From contig JAISGZ010000003.1 in NCBI GenBank assembly GCA_031262845.1, positions 1 through 8,390 of the forward strand: DNA of 8,390 nucleotides. Direction: 5' to 3'. This DNA is from Propionibacteriaceae bacterium. GTDB taxonomy: Bacteria > Actinomycetota > Actinomycetes > Propionibacteriales > Propionibacteriaceae. The translations under genes and the position numbers were made by a program. This document shows, in pieces, positions 1-5,855 of the stretch. How positions within the stretch are numbered: the first letter of the stretch is position 1; each line of letters starts with the position of its first letter. Under the pieces are notes generated by a model. It saw only the letters and a program-made list of their open reading frames with translations, searched no databases and was not told where the DNA came from.

Positions 1-255
1 ACGACAACTCGCTGAGAACCTCACCGGAACCAGCGTCCAACACCACCTGCCAAGCTGGCTCGGGCCGTAAGATGACCGAGTCGGTGCGATCACCAACCGG
101 GCTGCGGGCTTCACTCGAACCAGACCTGGCCTGAGGTGGTGTCCTGGCTAGGGTGACGCTAGGAATAGTTCGACACCGCGACAGGGCACAAGGTGCTCAA
201 GCAAGACACTGACCGGCATTCATCATGACCGCGGATCAGAGCGAAGGAGTCCTCG
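1..255. other. Left edge, no assignable gene; possible gene remnants
   Basis: No start-to-stop gene can be supported here. On the plus strand a frame open from base 2 ends at TAA 68-70 and would give a 22-residue C-terminus ending PSWLGP. On the minus strand, from about base 190 to the left edge, an open frame reads protein-like (it includes VILRPEPAWQVVLDAG) but has no ATG or GTG in a sensible place. The two frames share codon boundaries, so at most one is likely real. Either could be the end or start of a gene outside the window, or a decayed gene. No convincing -35/-10 pair for hemG was found. Confidence 0.25.
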
Positions 256-801
256 ATGGGAGACAGTCAACCAACCGTGCTACTCGTTTACGGCAGCCGG
301 TTCGGGCAGAGCAAAAAAATTGCTCTCGCAGTCGGTGAGGTTCTGCAAGAGCGTGGAGTGGCTGTTGACGTGCAGGAATTGTCTCGCCAATTACAACCCG
401 ATCCTCCACGTCACGTCGGCTTCGCCTTGGTGACTTCGGTTCGCTATGGCCATTTTGATCCTCAAGCGGCTCGCTTCATCGACCGCTACCGTTCGTGGCT
501 GGAGAGCGTGCCGACCTTGCTCATGACGGTGTCATTGACCGCCCGCAACCCCGAAAAACGGGATCCCACGATCCACCTCTACACCCGCAAATTCCTCGCC
601 AAAACCGGCTGGACACCTAGCCACACCGAGGTTGTCGCCGGCGCCTTGGAGTACCCGCGCTACAACTTTTTCGACCGCAAGGCGATCCAACTGATCATGC
701 ACATGACACAGGGTCCGACCGATCCGACAGTCTCGATTGAATACACCGATTGGGACCAGGTTCGCCAGGCCGCCGCCGACTACGCCATCGCTTGGCAGTA
801 A
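256..801 (+). CDS. hemG: Menaquinone-dependent protoporphyrinogen IX oxidase, HemG type (flavodoxin family)
   Basis: Oxidises protoporphyrinogen IX to protoporphyrin IX, the penultimate step of the protoporphyrin branch of haem synthesis. The family passes electrons through FMN to menaquinone at the membrane. The protein is 181 residues, the same length as E. coli HemG as I recall it. The FMN phosphate loop is YGSRFGQSKKIA (12-23). HemG-like blocks follow in order: SVRYGHF (61-67), SLTARNPEKRDP (93-104), YTRKFL (109-114), VVAGALEYPRYNFFDR (126-141), LIMHMTQGPTD (146-156) and YTDWDQV (163-169). The long insertion around 97-150 separates HemG from ordinary flavodoxins. The ATG has a good ribosome binding site, AAGGAG at 244-249, six bases upstream. 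The gene stands alone and converges on tRNA-Ser. A HemG is unexpected in an actinomycete, and codon use looks less GC-rich at third positions than in ispDF, so acquisition by transfer is possible. A broader flavodoxin role cannot be excluded. Confidence 0.88.
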   Translation: MGDSQPTVLLVYGSRFGQSKKIALAVGEVLQERGVAVDVQELSRQLQPDPPRHVGFALVTSVRYGHFDPQAARFIDRYRSWLESVPTLLMTVSLTARNPEKRDPTIHLYTRKFLAKTGWTPSHTEVVAGALEYPRYNFFDRKAIQLIMHMTQGPTDPTVSIEYTDWDQVRQAAADYAIAWQ

Positions 802-831
802 CAAATTGGGTATTGACCCGGCGCGGGGCTC

Positions 832-870
832 AAAGAAAAGGCTCGGGACAGAAAACTCTTGTCCCGAGCC
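832..870 (-). terminator. Intrinsic terminator of tRNA-Ser, possibly bidirectional
   Basis: A perfect 11-bp stem, GGCTCGGGACA (840-850) with TGTCCCGAGCC (860-870), encloses a 9-base loop. Read on the minus strand it lies seven bases past the tRNA CCA end and is followed by TTTTCTTT (839-832), the classic stem plus U-tract. Read on the plus strand it lies 38 bases past the hemG stop, but the following AATACTTT is a weak U-tract, so termination of hemG is less certain. Confidence 0.9.
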
Positions 871-877
871 AATACTT

Positions 878-965
878 TGGCGGTGACGGTGGGATTTGAA
901 CCCACGGAGGGTTGCCCCTCTCACGCTTTCGAGGCGTGCTCCTTCGGCCACTCGGACACGTCACC
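878..965 (-). tRNA. tRNA-Ser, anticodon CGA
   Basis: The minus strand folds as a complete type II tRNA. The acceptor GGTGACG (965-959) pairs with CGTCACC (888-882), followed by discriminator G and an encoded CCA (880-878). The anticodon stem is CACGC/GCGTG around the loop CTCGAAA, giving anticodon CGA, which reads UCG serine codons. A long variable arm (GAGGG/CCCTC), typical of serine tRNAs, precedes the T arm GTGGG-TTCAAAT-CCCAC. Bases form all expected pairs, so the gene looks functional. It is monocistronic and ends at its own terminator. Confidence 0.97.
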
Positions 966-970
966 GGGGG

Positions 971-985
971 TCATCGTACATGACG
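971..985 (-). promoter_or_regulatory. Candidate -10 region of tRNA-Ser within a small inverted repeat
   Basis: On the minus strand TACGAT (978-973) matches the actinobacterial TANNNT -10 pattern and lies seven bases before the tRNA 5' end, so transcription would start at or next to the mature end. It sits inside the inverted repeat GTCAT-CGTAC-ATGAC. No good -35 box is visible at 16-18 bases. Confidence 0.35.
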
Positions 986-1213
986 GTGCGACTCCGACGG
1001 CCCACGAACCTGAAGGTGAAAACCGGCTTGTTCGTGTCCTCACTCTGAGTCCGACAGCCACCTCACTTCCGCCTCCCCCTGAGGCCACCCGCCATTAACA
1101 CCGTCAGTCCATGACCACCCAGTGTCATCAATCCAAGAACTTAAGCATCGTCAACCTATGACGCTCATTCATCTTTGAAACCCCGGCCGGCCCTGGCCGA
1201 TCCGCAAATACTT

Positions 1214-1248
1214 CAGACGGAACGTCACATCTGACGACCATCCGTCTG
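1214..1248. promoter_or_regulatory. Nested hairpin in the 349-base gap before the metallopeptidase gene
   Basis: The non-coding stretch 966-1314 contains this structure. An outer 8-bp stem, CAGACGGA (1214-1221) with TCCGTCTG (1241-1248), encloses an inner 5-bp stem, CGTCA (1223-1227) with TGACG (1232-1236), and a CATC loop. No U-tract follows on either strand, and no gene ends nearby, so it is unlikely to be a simple terminator. It ends 66 bases before the peptidase start and could be an operator or, if transcription starts upstream, a leader structure. Apart from the tRNA promoter candidate and the -10 at 1302, I see nothing else in this gap. Confidence 0.45.
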
Positions 1249-1301
1249 TGAAGCCCCCGCCTAACCCGCGGTTCCCTCAGCCGACTGTCGGACCCGCCAG
1301 T

Positions 1302-1307
1302 TATCCT
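1302..1307 (+). promoter_or_regulatory. Candidate -10 box for a leaderless metallopeptidase mRNA
   Basis: TATCCT lies seven bases before the ATG at 1315. That is the spacing expected when transcription starts at the first base of the start codon, a common arrangement in actinomycetes. It fits the lack of any Shine-Dalgarno sequence before this ATG. The upstream CCGACT (1281-1286) is a poor -35 with a 15-base spacer. Confidence 0.35.
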
Positions 1308-1314
1308 TAACCGC

Positions 1315-3900
1315 ATGACGCAGCCGAGGTCGTGGCCTCCACCACCACCCGATGACACCGGGTCGGCTGCGTCGCGCCCACCCGCGCCAGCTCCAGCGCC
1401 CAACCCGATACCTGAACCGCTTGATTCAACACCTGAGTCGACGGAGAACTCGCCAACCCCGCAGACGACGGCCGACCCAACAAGTCGTCCCACTTCGCCA
1501 CGCCCGCCCGCTACTCAGGATTCAGTCACCACCGCCCGGCTTCCAGTCTCAGACCCACACCAAACAGCGCCAGCTTCGTCACCAGAGCCCACCGCCCCGC
1601 CACGTCCCCCCGTTACCGCCTCACGTCTCCCCAGGCCGTCTCAACTTTGGTCGGATTCCTCAACGACTCAGACCCCTGCTCCAGCTGCCGCTTCCCACCC
1701 GGGTCCCCCCGGTCCTGAGCCTTCTTCAGTTCCTTCCCGAACGGTCGAACGCCCGATCAAATACATTCGTCCGAGTCCCCAGAATCGTGAATCCTCGTCA
1801 GGAACACCTCCACGTCAAGCTGGACCGACCGGATTCCCCACTCCACCCGGCGTCCCACCCGAATCTCCAAGTCAGCTGACCGCGCGTTCGTGGCCACCAC
1901 CAACCGGACAGCCAAACGACGCCCCACGACCACCCGCTGCCCCATCAGCCCAATCCCCCGGAGGCGCCTGGACGCCGCCAGTTGGACAACCACAAAGTGT
2001 CCCCCGAGCCAACACACCACCATCGCCCCCCAGCGGGCAACCTTTCTTCGCCGCTCAGCCCCCGTCAGTGCCTCGACCACCATCCACCCACGCTGGTCCG
2101 CCCAGTGAGCGCCTTCTTCAAGCTGGTCCGCCCCAGCCACCACGTCAACCAACCGCGCGCCCTTGGCCGCCTCCAACCGGACAACCGGCCAGTACTCAGC
2201 AACCAAGCGCTGCCCCATCGCCACAGCCTCACGGACACACCTGGCCAGCACCGGCTGGACAACCAGCCAGTAACCAACGGCCGAACGTTCCTTATGCCCA
2301 ACGATTGAACGTCTCTCGCAACCAACGGCCAAGCACTCCCTCTACGTCTCAACCCAACGGGCAATCTTGGCCACCACCCAACGGCCAACCACCCGCCTCC
2401 CAACGGCCCAACGCTGCCCCATCACCCCAACCCCACGGACGTGCTTGGCCACCACCGAATGGACAACCAGCCAGTACCCAGCGATCGAACAGCCCTGGTT
2501 CCCAACAGCTGAACGTCCCCCCATCGCCACAACCCCACGGACACGCCTGGCCACCACCGACTGGCCAACCGGGCACCCAACAGCCGAACGTTTCCTTCCC
2601 ACCTCAACCCAACGGGCGTTCTTGGCCACCACCAACCGGCCAACCGCTCAACACCCAACAGTCGAGTCCTTCCTTACCGCCTCAGCCCAACGGCGGAGCC
2701 TGGCCACCGCCGACCAACCGTCCGGTCTCCCCGGCCACGCTGACCTGGCCCTCAGCGCCCCAGGCCTGGCCACCCCCGTATACCGCCACAACCACCCGGA
2801 ACGCCTGGCCGGCGACTCGTCCGACCCAGTCTCCGTGGGGACCGCCGACCGGCCCCCCGAGTGGCTTTCCACCGGTCCCCAGCGGCTGGCCGACGCGGCC
2901 GACGCCGTGGGCGCCACCACGAAAACCGCGGAAGACAGGCGTCCGGGCAATTGCCATCGTGGTCGCCGTCTTGCTGATCGTCGGCCCGACGATCGTCGGT
3001 TCGGGCGCCAACTTCATCAAGACCTCGAATAACGAGCCTCCCGTCGCGACTCCGACGTCCGTCGCCAGTAGCCAGCCGAGACCATCCGCCGCCCCGCCGA
3101 CCTACGCCGGGGAAAGTACGGGTCCGCGTTTCAGCCAGTGGCCCGAAAATCCCTACCCACCCGAGCTGGTGTACCCGGAAACCGAGTCCGACTTGGACTT
3201 TTACCTCAACAGCAACTCGCTTTACGACCAAACTCTGGCTCCGACCGCGTGCAGCGTCGGCACGGTCGACCTAGCGACCGCTTCGTTCGACGAGTTGGAC
3301 CGTTACATGACCGACCTGGTGGCCTGTCTGATGGACGCTTGGGACGACCCGGTTTACGCCGCTGGCTACGAGTTACCGCGCCCCAGCGTGACGATTTACA
3401 GCGAAGGCTTCACGACCAAGTGCGGCCAAGCCCCGGCCTACAACGCCTTCTACTGTGGCGCTGACCAGCAGTTGTACTACTCCTACGACCTGGTCCAGCT
3501 CTTCTCGCCCGACCTGCGGGAAGCCCGCTTCATGACCGAGGCCATCATGGCCCACGAATTCGGCCACACAGTCCAGGGCCGAACCGGCATCCTGACCTCC
3601 GAGGCCTACTACCAAGAAGAAGCCGCCACGCCCGAAGACGAAGCTCTTTGGAGCCGGAGGACCGAACTCCAGGCTGACTGTTTCTCTGGCCTCTTCCTCA
3701 ACAGCATCAGTCAAGGCTCCGGCTTGACCGCCCAAGACCAGGCCAATATCTCCCAGATGTTCGCCCAACTCGGCGACCCACCGCTGGGCGGCGACCACGG
3801 TCGCAGCGCCAGCCGCCAATACTGGTTCCACGTCGGTATCAGCAACAACTGGATCGGCGCCTGCCAAACCTTCACGGTTCCGGCGGACCAGGTCAGCTGA
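1315..3900 (+). CDS. Membrane-anchored neutral zinc metallopeptidase (YpfJ-like) with a giant proline-rich N-terminal region
   Basis: The 861-residue protein has three parts. Residues 1-540 are low-complexity, rich in Pro, Gln, Ser and Trp, with many WPPPTGQP-type motifs. A basic RKPRKTG stretch precedes one membrane segment (about 543-562), which by the positive-inside rule puts the tail in the cytoplasm and the rest outside. From about 610 to 861 is a neutral zinc metallopeptidase domain of the YpfJ/PF04228 type. It has HEFGH (747-751; the two His as zinc ligands and Glu as catalytic base in this family), ELQADC (784-789; likely further ligand) and a C-terminal WFHVGI...ACQTF block. C646, C703, C714, C789 and C850 could form disulfides. 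The usual family length is about 300 residues, so the tail is exceptional. The ATG has no visible ribosome binding site, but the protein opens with RSWPPPPP, matching its own repeat, which supports this start. The substrate is unknown. Confidence 0.85.
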   Translation: MTQPRSWPPPPPDDTGSAASRPPAPAPAPNPIPEPLDSTPESTENSPTPQTTADPTSRPTSPRPPATQDSVTTARLPVSDPHQTAPASSPEPTAPPRPPVTASRLPRPSQLWSDSSTTQTPAPAAASHPGPPGPEPSSVPSRTVERPIKYIRPSPQNRESSSGTPPRQAGPTGFPTPPGVPPESPSQLTARSWPPPTGQPNDAPRPPAAPSAQSPGGAWTPPVGQPQSVPRANTPPSPPSGQPFFAAQPPSVPRPPSTHAGPPSERLLQAGPPQPPRQPTARPWPPPTGQPASTQQPSAAPSPQPHGHTWPAPAGQPASNQRPNVPYAQRLNVSRNQRPSTPSTSQPNGQSWPPPNGQPPASQRPNAAPSPQPHGRAWPPPNGQPASTQRSNSPGSQQLNVPPSPQPHGHAWPPPTGQPGTQQPNVSFPPQPNGRSWPPPTGQPLNTQQSSPSLPPQPNGGAWPPPTNRPVSPATLTWPSAPQAWPPPYTATTTRNAWPATRPTQSPWGPPTGPPSGFPPVPSGWPTRPTPWAPPRKPRKTGVRAIAIVVAVLLIVGPTIVGSGANFIKTSNNEPPVATPTSVASSQPRPSAAPPTYAGESTGPRFSQWPENPYPPELVYPETESDLDFYLNSNSLYDQTLAPTACSVGTVDLATASFDELDRYMTDLVACLMDAWDDPVYAAGYELPRPSVTIYSEGFTTKCGQAPAYNAFYCGADQQLYYSYDLVQLFSPDLREARFMTEAIMAHEFGHTVQGRTGILTSEAYYQEEAATPEDEALWSRRTELQADCFSGLFLNSISQGSGLTAQDQANISQMFAQLGDPPLGGDHGRSASRQYWFHVGISNNWIGACQTFTVPADQVS
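1885..2724 (+). repeat. Imperfect 78-bp (26-residue) coding repeats in the metallopeptidase tail
   Basis: Motifs of the form W-P-P-P-(T/N)-G-Q-P recur with Trp at residues 193, 219, 284, 310, 352, 378, 412, 437 and 463. Five of the eight spacings are 25-26 residues; the others are 34, 42 and 65. A second half-motif, PSPQPHGHAW or PPQPNGRSW, precedes many of the Trp residues. The DNA is C-rich on the coding strand with blocks such as TGGCCACCACC. The long antisense reading frames here are by-products of this bias. The pattern suggests growth by unequal exchange or slippage with later divergence. Confidence 0.85.
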
Positions 3901-3972
3901 CTCGGCGAATCGTCGCCATTGGGGTGAGGATTCGACGGCTTGTGCCGTGTCGCTACTAGGAAGTCAGCTGAC
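3892..3972. repeat. Duplicated palindromic gene ends with an internal hairpin (possible bidirectional terminator)
   Basis: GTCAGCTGAC occurs at 3892-3901 and 3963-3972. The following 16 bases are also similar, giving 23 of 26 matches in direct orientation. The first copy carries the TGA of the metallopeptidase gene and the second carries the TGA of ispDF on the opposite strand. Because the 10-mer is self-complementary, the two copies can also pair with each other. Between them CGACGGC (3933-3939), TTGT and GCCGTGTCG (3944-3952) form a stem with a two-base bulge. There is no U-tract. A terminator role is inferred from position only. Confidence 0.6.
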
Positions 3973-5229
3973 CCGGCGCACCGTCGCCGTCGCCATGGCC
4001 GCAATCCCTTCACCACGGCCGGTAAAACCCAACCCGTCGGTCGTTGTCGCCGCCAGCGCGACCGGCCCACCAAGTGCCTGCGACAAGACCTCTTGAGCCT
4101 CGGCCCGGCGCCCGCCCAGCTTCGGCCGCTGACCGATCAGCTGAACCGCCACATGGACCACCTGATAACCAGCCGCCCGCACTCGCCGGGCCGTTTCAGC
4201 CACCAGGGTGACCCCAGACGCGCCCCTCCACTGTGGGTCAGCCGTCCCAAAATGGGTTCCCAAGTCGCCGATCCCGGCGGCCGTGAACAGTGCGTCACAG
4301 ATCGCGTGCGCCACCGGGTCACCATCCGAATGGCCGTCCGGCCCGACCAGCTCATCCGGCCACACCAGCCCAGCCACTGCCATCGCCCGGCCTGGCACCA
4401 ACCGATGGGTGTCAAAGCCAATCCCCGTCTGAATCTCGCCCCCAACCGCATCAGCAGTAGTCGTAGCGGCTACCGGCACCCGACCCAACGCAACTGTTTC
4501 CCTCGTCATCGTCATCTCCGTGTTCACATTCCCCGTCACCTCGGCGAGCCCGTGTTCAACCACAGTCTCAGCCAACGCCCAATCGAGCGGATACGTCACC
4601 TTGAACGCCAGTTCCTCGCCCTCAACCACGGCGACCGGATACCCGGCCCGCTCCATAACAGTCGCGTCGTCGGTCAAATCCAACCCGGCCGCCGCCCCAT
4701 GGGCCGCCCGGAACGGGACCGCCGCAAAACCCTGGGGCGTCTGGACACGGCGTAATTCTGAACGATCCACTGACACCGACAACTCCGAACCAGCGCCCAC
4801 CCGCCGTAACGAATCCACCACCGCCACCACGGGCACGACCGCTTCCGCCCCCGTCTGAACCGCCGCGATTACCCGCCGCCACAACGCCACCGACGCCAGC
4901 GGCCGGGCGGCATCGTGAACCAGCACGACCGACGCCGCCTCGGGCACGGCGGCCAAACCGGCCCGCACCGAATCCTGGCGTTGCTGACCGCCGGCCACCA
5001 CGGTCACGGACGGCCCCACATAACGCCGGAATTCATCGACCCGGTCGGGCGGCGCCACCACCACAACGGCCGCCGAACCAGCCGCCCAAGCGGTCTCCAC
5101 CGACCACGCCACCAGCGGCCGACCGGCCAACGGCAAGGCCGCCTTCGGTTGATCCGACCCCAGCCGAACGCCAGAACCGGCCGCCACCACGATGGTGACG
5201 ACCGGTCCAGACGTTTTCACGTTGTCCAA
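3964..5229 (-). CDS. ispDF: Bifunctional IspD/IspF (MEP cytidylyltransferase / MEcPP synthase)
   Basis: Catalyses two steps of the non-mevalonate isoprenoid pathway: CTP plus methylerythritol phosphate to CDP-ME (IspD), and CDP-ME 2-phosphate to the cyclodiphosphate MEcPP (IspF). IspD spans about 8-232 with VVAAGSGVRLG (14-24), K29 in DQPKAALPL, GGQQRQDSV (80-88), VHDAARP (104-110) and K210 in AFKVTYPLD. A ~30-residue linker leads to IspF (268-421) with metal ligands D273, H275 and H308, GHSDGD (299-304) and TTTDGLGFTGRGEGIA (395-410). In the usual F-P-D-T-D-P block the sequence is FGTADP, lacking the first Asp. The start is TTG, two bases after the carD TGA, with no clear ribosome binding site, which implies translational coupling; GTG at 5220 (V4) is an alternative. 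The middle enzyme IspE is not in the window. Confidence 0.96.
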   Translation of the reverse strand: MDNVKTSGPVVTIVVAAGSGVRLGSDQPKAALPLAGRPLVAWSVETAWAAGSAAVVVVAPPDRVDEFRRYVGPSVTVVAGGQQRQDSVRAGLAAVPEAASVVLVHDAARPLASVALWRRVIAAVQTGAEAVVPVVAVVDSLRRVGAGSELSVSVDRSELRRVQTPQGFAAVPFRAAHGAAAGLDLTDDATVMERAGYPVAVVEGEELAFKVTYPLDWALAETVVEHGLAEVTGNVNTEMTMTRETVALGRVPVAATTTADAVGGEIQTGIGFDTHRLVPGRAMAVAGLVWPDELVGPDGHSDGDPVAHAICDALFTAAGIGDLGTHFGTADPQWRGASGVTLVAETARRVRAAGYQVVHVAVQLIGQRPKLGGRRAEAQEVLSQALGGPVALAATTTDGLGFTGRGEGIAAMATATVRRVS

Positions 5230-5231
5230 TA

Positions 5232-5750
5232 TCAGGCCGCTGGCGCTGCCTCGGCCACAGTCAGATACGAAGCCAAAACTTCATCCAACATCTCTTCGGC
5301 TCGCGTCTCGTCGACCTGTTCGCACAGAGCCAGTTCGGCGATCAGATTCTGACGCGCCTTGGCCAGCATCCGCTTCTCGCCGGCCGACAGGCCACGATCA
5401 CGCTCACGCCGCCAGAGGTCGCGCACGACTTCGGCCACTTTCAGCACATTGCCCGAGTGGAGCTTCTCCAAGTTGGCTTTAAAACGCCGCGACCAGTTCG
5501 TTGGTTCCTCGGCGCAAGGCGTTGTCAAAACCGCAAAAACCCGTTCCAAACCGTCAGCATCAACGACATCGCGAACACCCACCAGGTCTAAGTTGCAGGC
5601 TGGTACGCGGACCACCAAATCAGTCTGGCCAACGATTCGCAATACTAAATAGAGCTTGTCCTCGCCTTTGATTTTCCGAGTTTCAATGTCTTCGATGACG
5701 GCGGCCCCATGATTGGGGTAAACGACTGTATCTCCGATTGCGAAATCCAT
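5232..5750 (-). CDS. carD: CarD family RNA polymerase-binding transcription factor
   Basis: In mycobacteria CarD binds the RNA polymerase beta subunit and stabilises the open complex, especially at rRNA and other stable RNA promoters; this one should act likewise. The 172 residues match the M. tuberculosis protein (about 162) along nearly the whole length. The N-terminal Tudor-like beta-binding domain (1-60) has GDTVVYPNHGAA and R25. The helical DNA-binding domain has EEPTNWSRRFKANLEKL, where W86 corresponds to the Trp that contacts the upstream edge of the bubble, and VVRDLWRRERDRGLSAGEKRMLAKAR. The ATG at 5750 has AAAGGGG eight bases upstream. ispDF starts two bases after its stop, a pairing seen in other actinomycetes. 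The short Ala-rich end (AEAAPAA) is slightly longer than usual. Confidence 0.97.
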   Translation of the reverse strand: MDFAIGDTVVYPNHGAAVIEDIETRKIKGEDKLYLVLRIVGQTDLVVRVPACNLDLVGVRDVVDADGLERVFAVLTTPCAEEPTNWSRRFKANLEKLHSGNVLKVAEVVRDLWRRERDRGLSAGEKRMLAKARQNLIAELALCEQVDETRAEEMLDEVLASYLTVAEAAPAA

Positions 5751-5770
5751 AGATTAAGCCCCTTTCCGGC

Positions 5771-5813
5771 ACTCCAGTTTACCACGCTTCAGGCGTGTTG
5801 CCGGAGTTTTTTT
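5771..5813. promoter_or_regulatory. Candidate carD promoter with A-tract; same DNA reads as a hairpin plus T7 on the plus strand
   Basis: On the minus strand TAAACT (5781-5776) is a good TANNNT -10. CCGGCA (5804-5799) lies 17 bases upstream as a weak -35, and AAAAAAA (5813-5807) sits just above it like an UP element. Transcription would start near 5769, leaving a leader of about 20 bases with the AAAGGGG site. The spacer holds CACGC-TTCAG-GCGTG (5783-5797). On the plus strand ACTCC (5771-5775) pairs with GGAGT (5803-5807) around that hairpin and is followed by T6, which resembles a terminator for antisense RNA. Confidence 0.5.
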
Positions 5814-5819
5814 GGGGCA

Positions 5820-5841
5820 CCCTCAGGGTTAACCCTGAGGG
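5820..5841 (-). terminator. 22-bp perfect palindrome after gpmA, probable U-less terminator
   Basis: The 11 bases CCCTCAGGGTT are followed immediately by their exact reverse complement, centred on GTTAAC. As RNA this gives a 9-bp stem with a TTAA loop. It begins 14 bases past the gpmA stop on the minus strand. No U-tract follows, but stem-only terminators are common in actinomycetes. It also lies just upstream of the carD promoter A-tract, so a protein-binding operator is an alternative. Confidence 0.6.
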
Positions 5842-5855
5842 CCATCCCAACGGGG

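Noticed and set aside
532..951. 139-codon minus-strand frame overlapping hemG and the tRNA
   Set aside because: It runs antisense through hemG and shares the strand and bases of a real tRNA and its terminator.
878..965. tRNA-Ser as an integration (att) site explaining the neighbouring hemG
   Set aside because: No second copy of the tRNA 3' end, no integrase gene and no other phage or island gene is in the window.
859..1098. 79-codon plus-strand frame over the tRNA-Ser complement
   Set aside because: Its first part, including GFEPTEGCPSHAFEACSFGHSDTSP, is the familiar false peptide produced by translating a tRNA-Ser gene backwards.
1111..1161. 16-codon reading frame starting ATG at 1111 in the gap before the metallopeptidase
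   Set aside because: No ribosome binding site, no recognisable leader-peptide pattern and no clear link to the hairpin downstream.
1757..2635. Long minus-strand reading frames (up to 191 codons) opposite the metallopeptidase tail
   Set aside because: They arise from the C-rich, repetitive plus-strand coding sequence, are rich in Gly, Trp, Val and Arg without recognisable motifs, and lie opposite a convincing gene.
1885..2724. CRISPR-like repeat array
   Set aside because: The repeats are imperfect, continuous with no unique spacers, and maintain a single open reading frame, so they are protein-coding repeats.
3940..4755. 271-codon plus-strand frame opposite ispDF
   Set aside because: Its product is His/Pro/Arg-rich with no motif, while the opposite strand encodes unmistakable IspDF.
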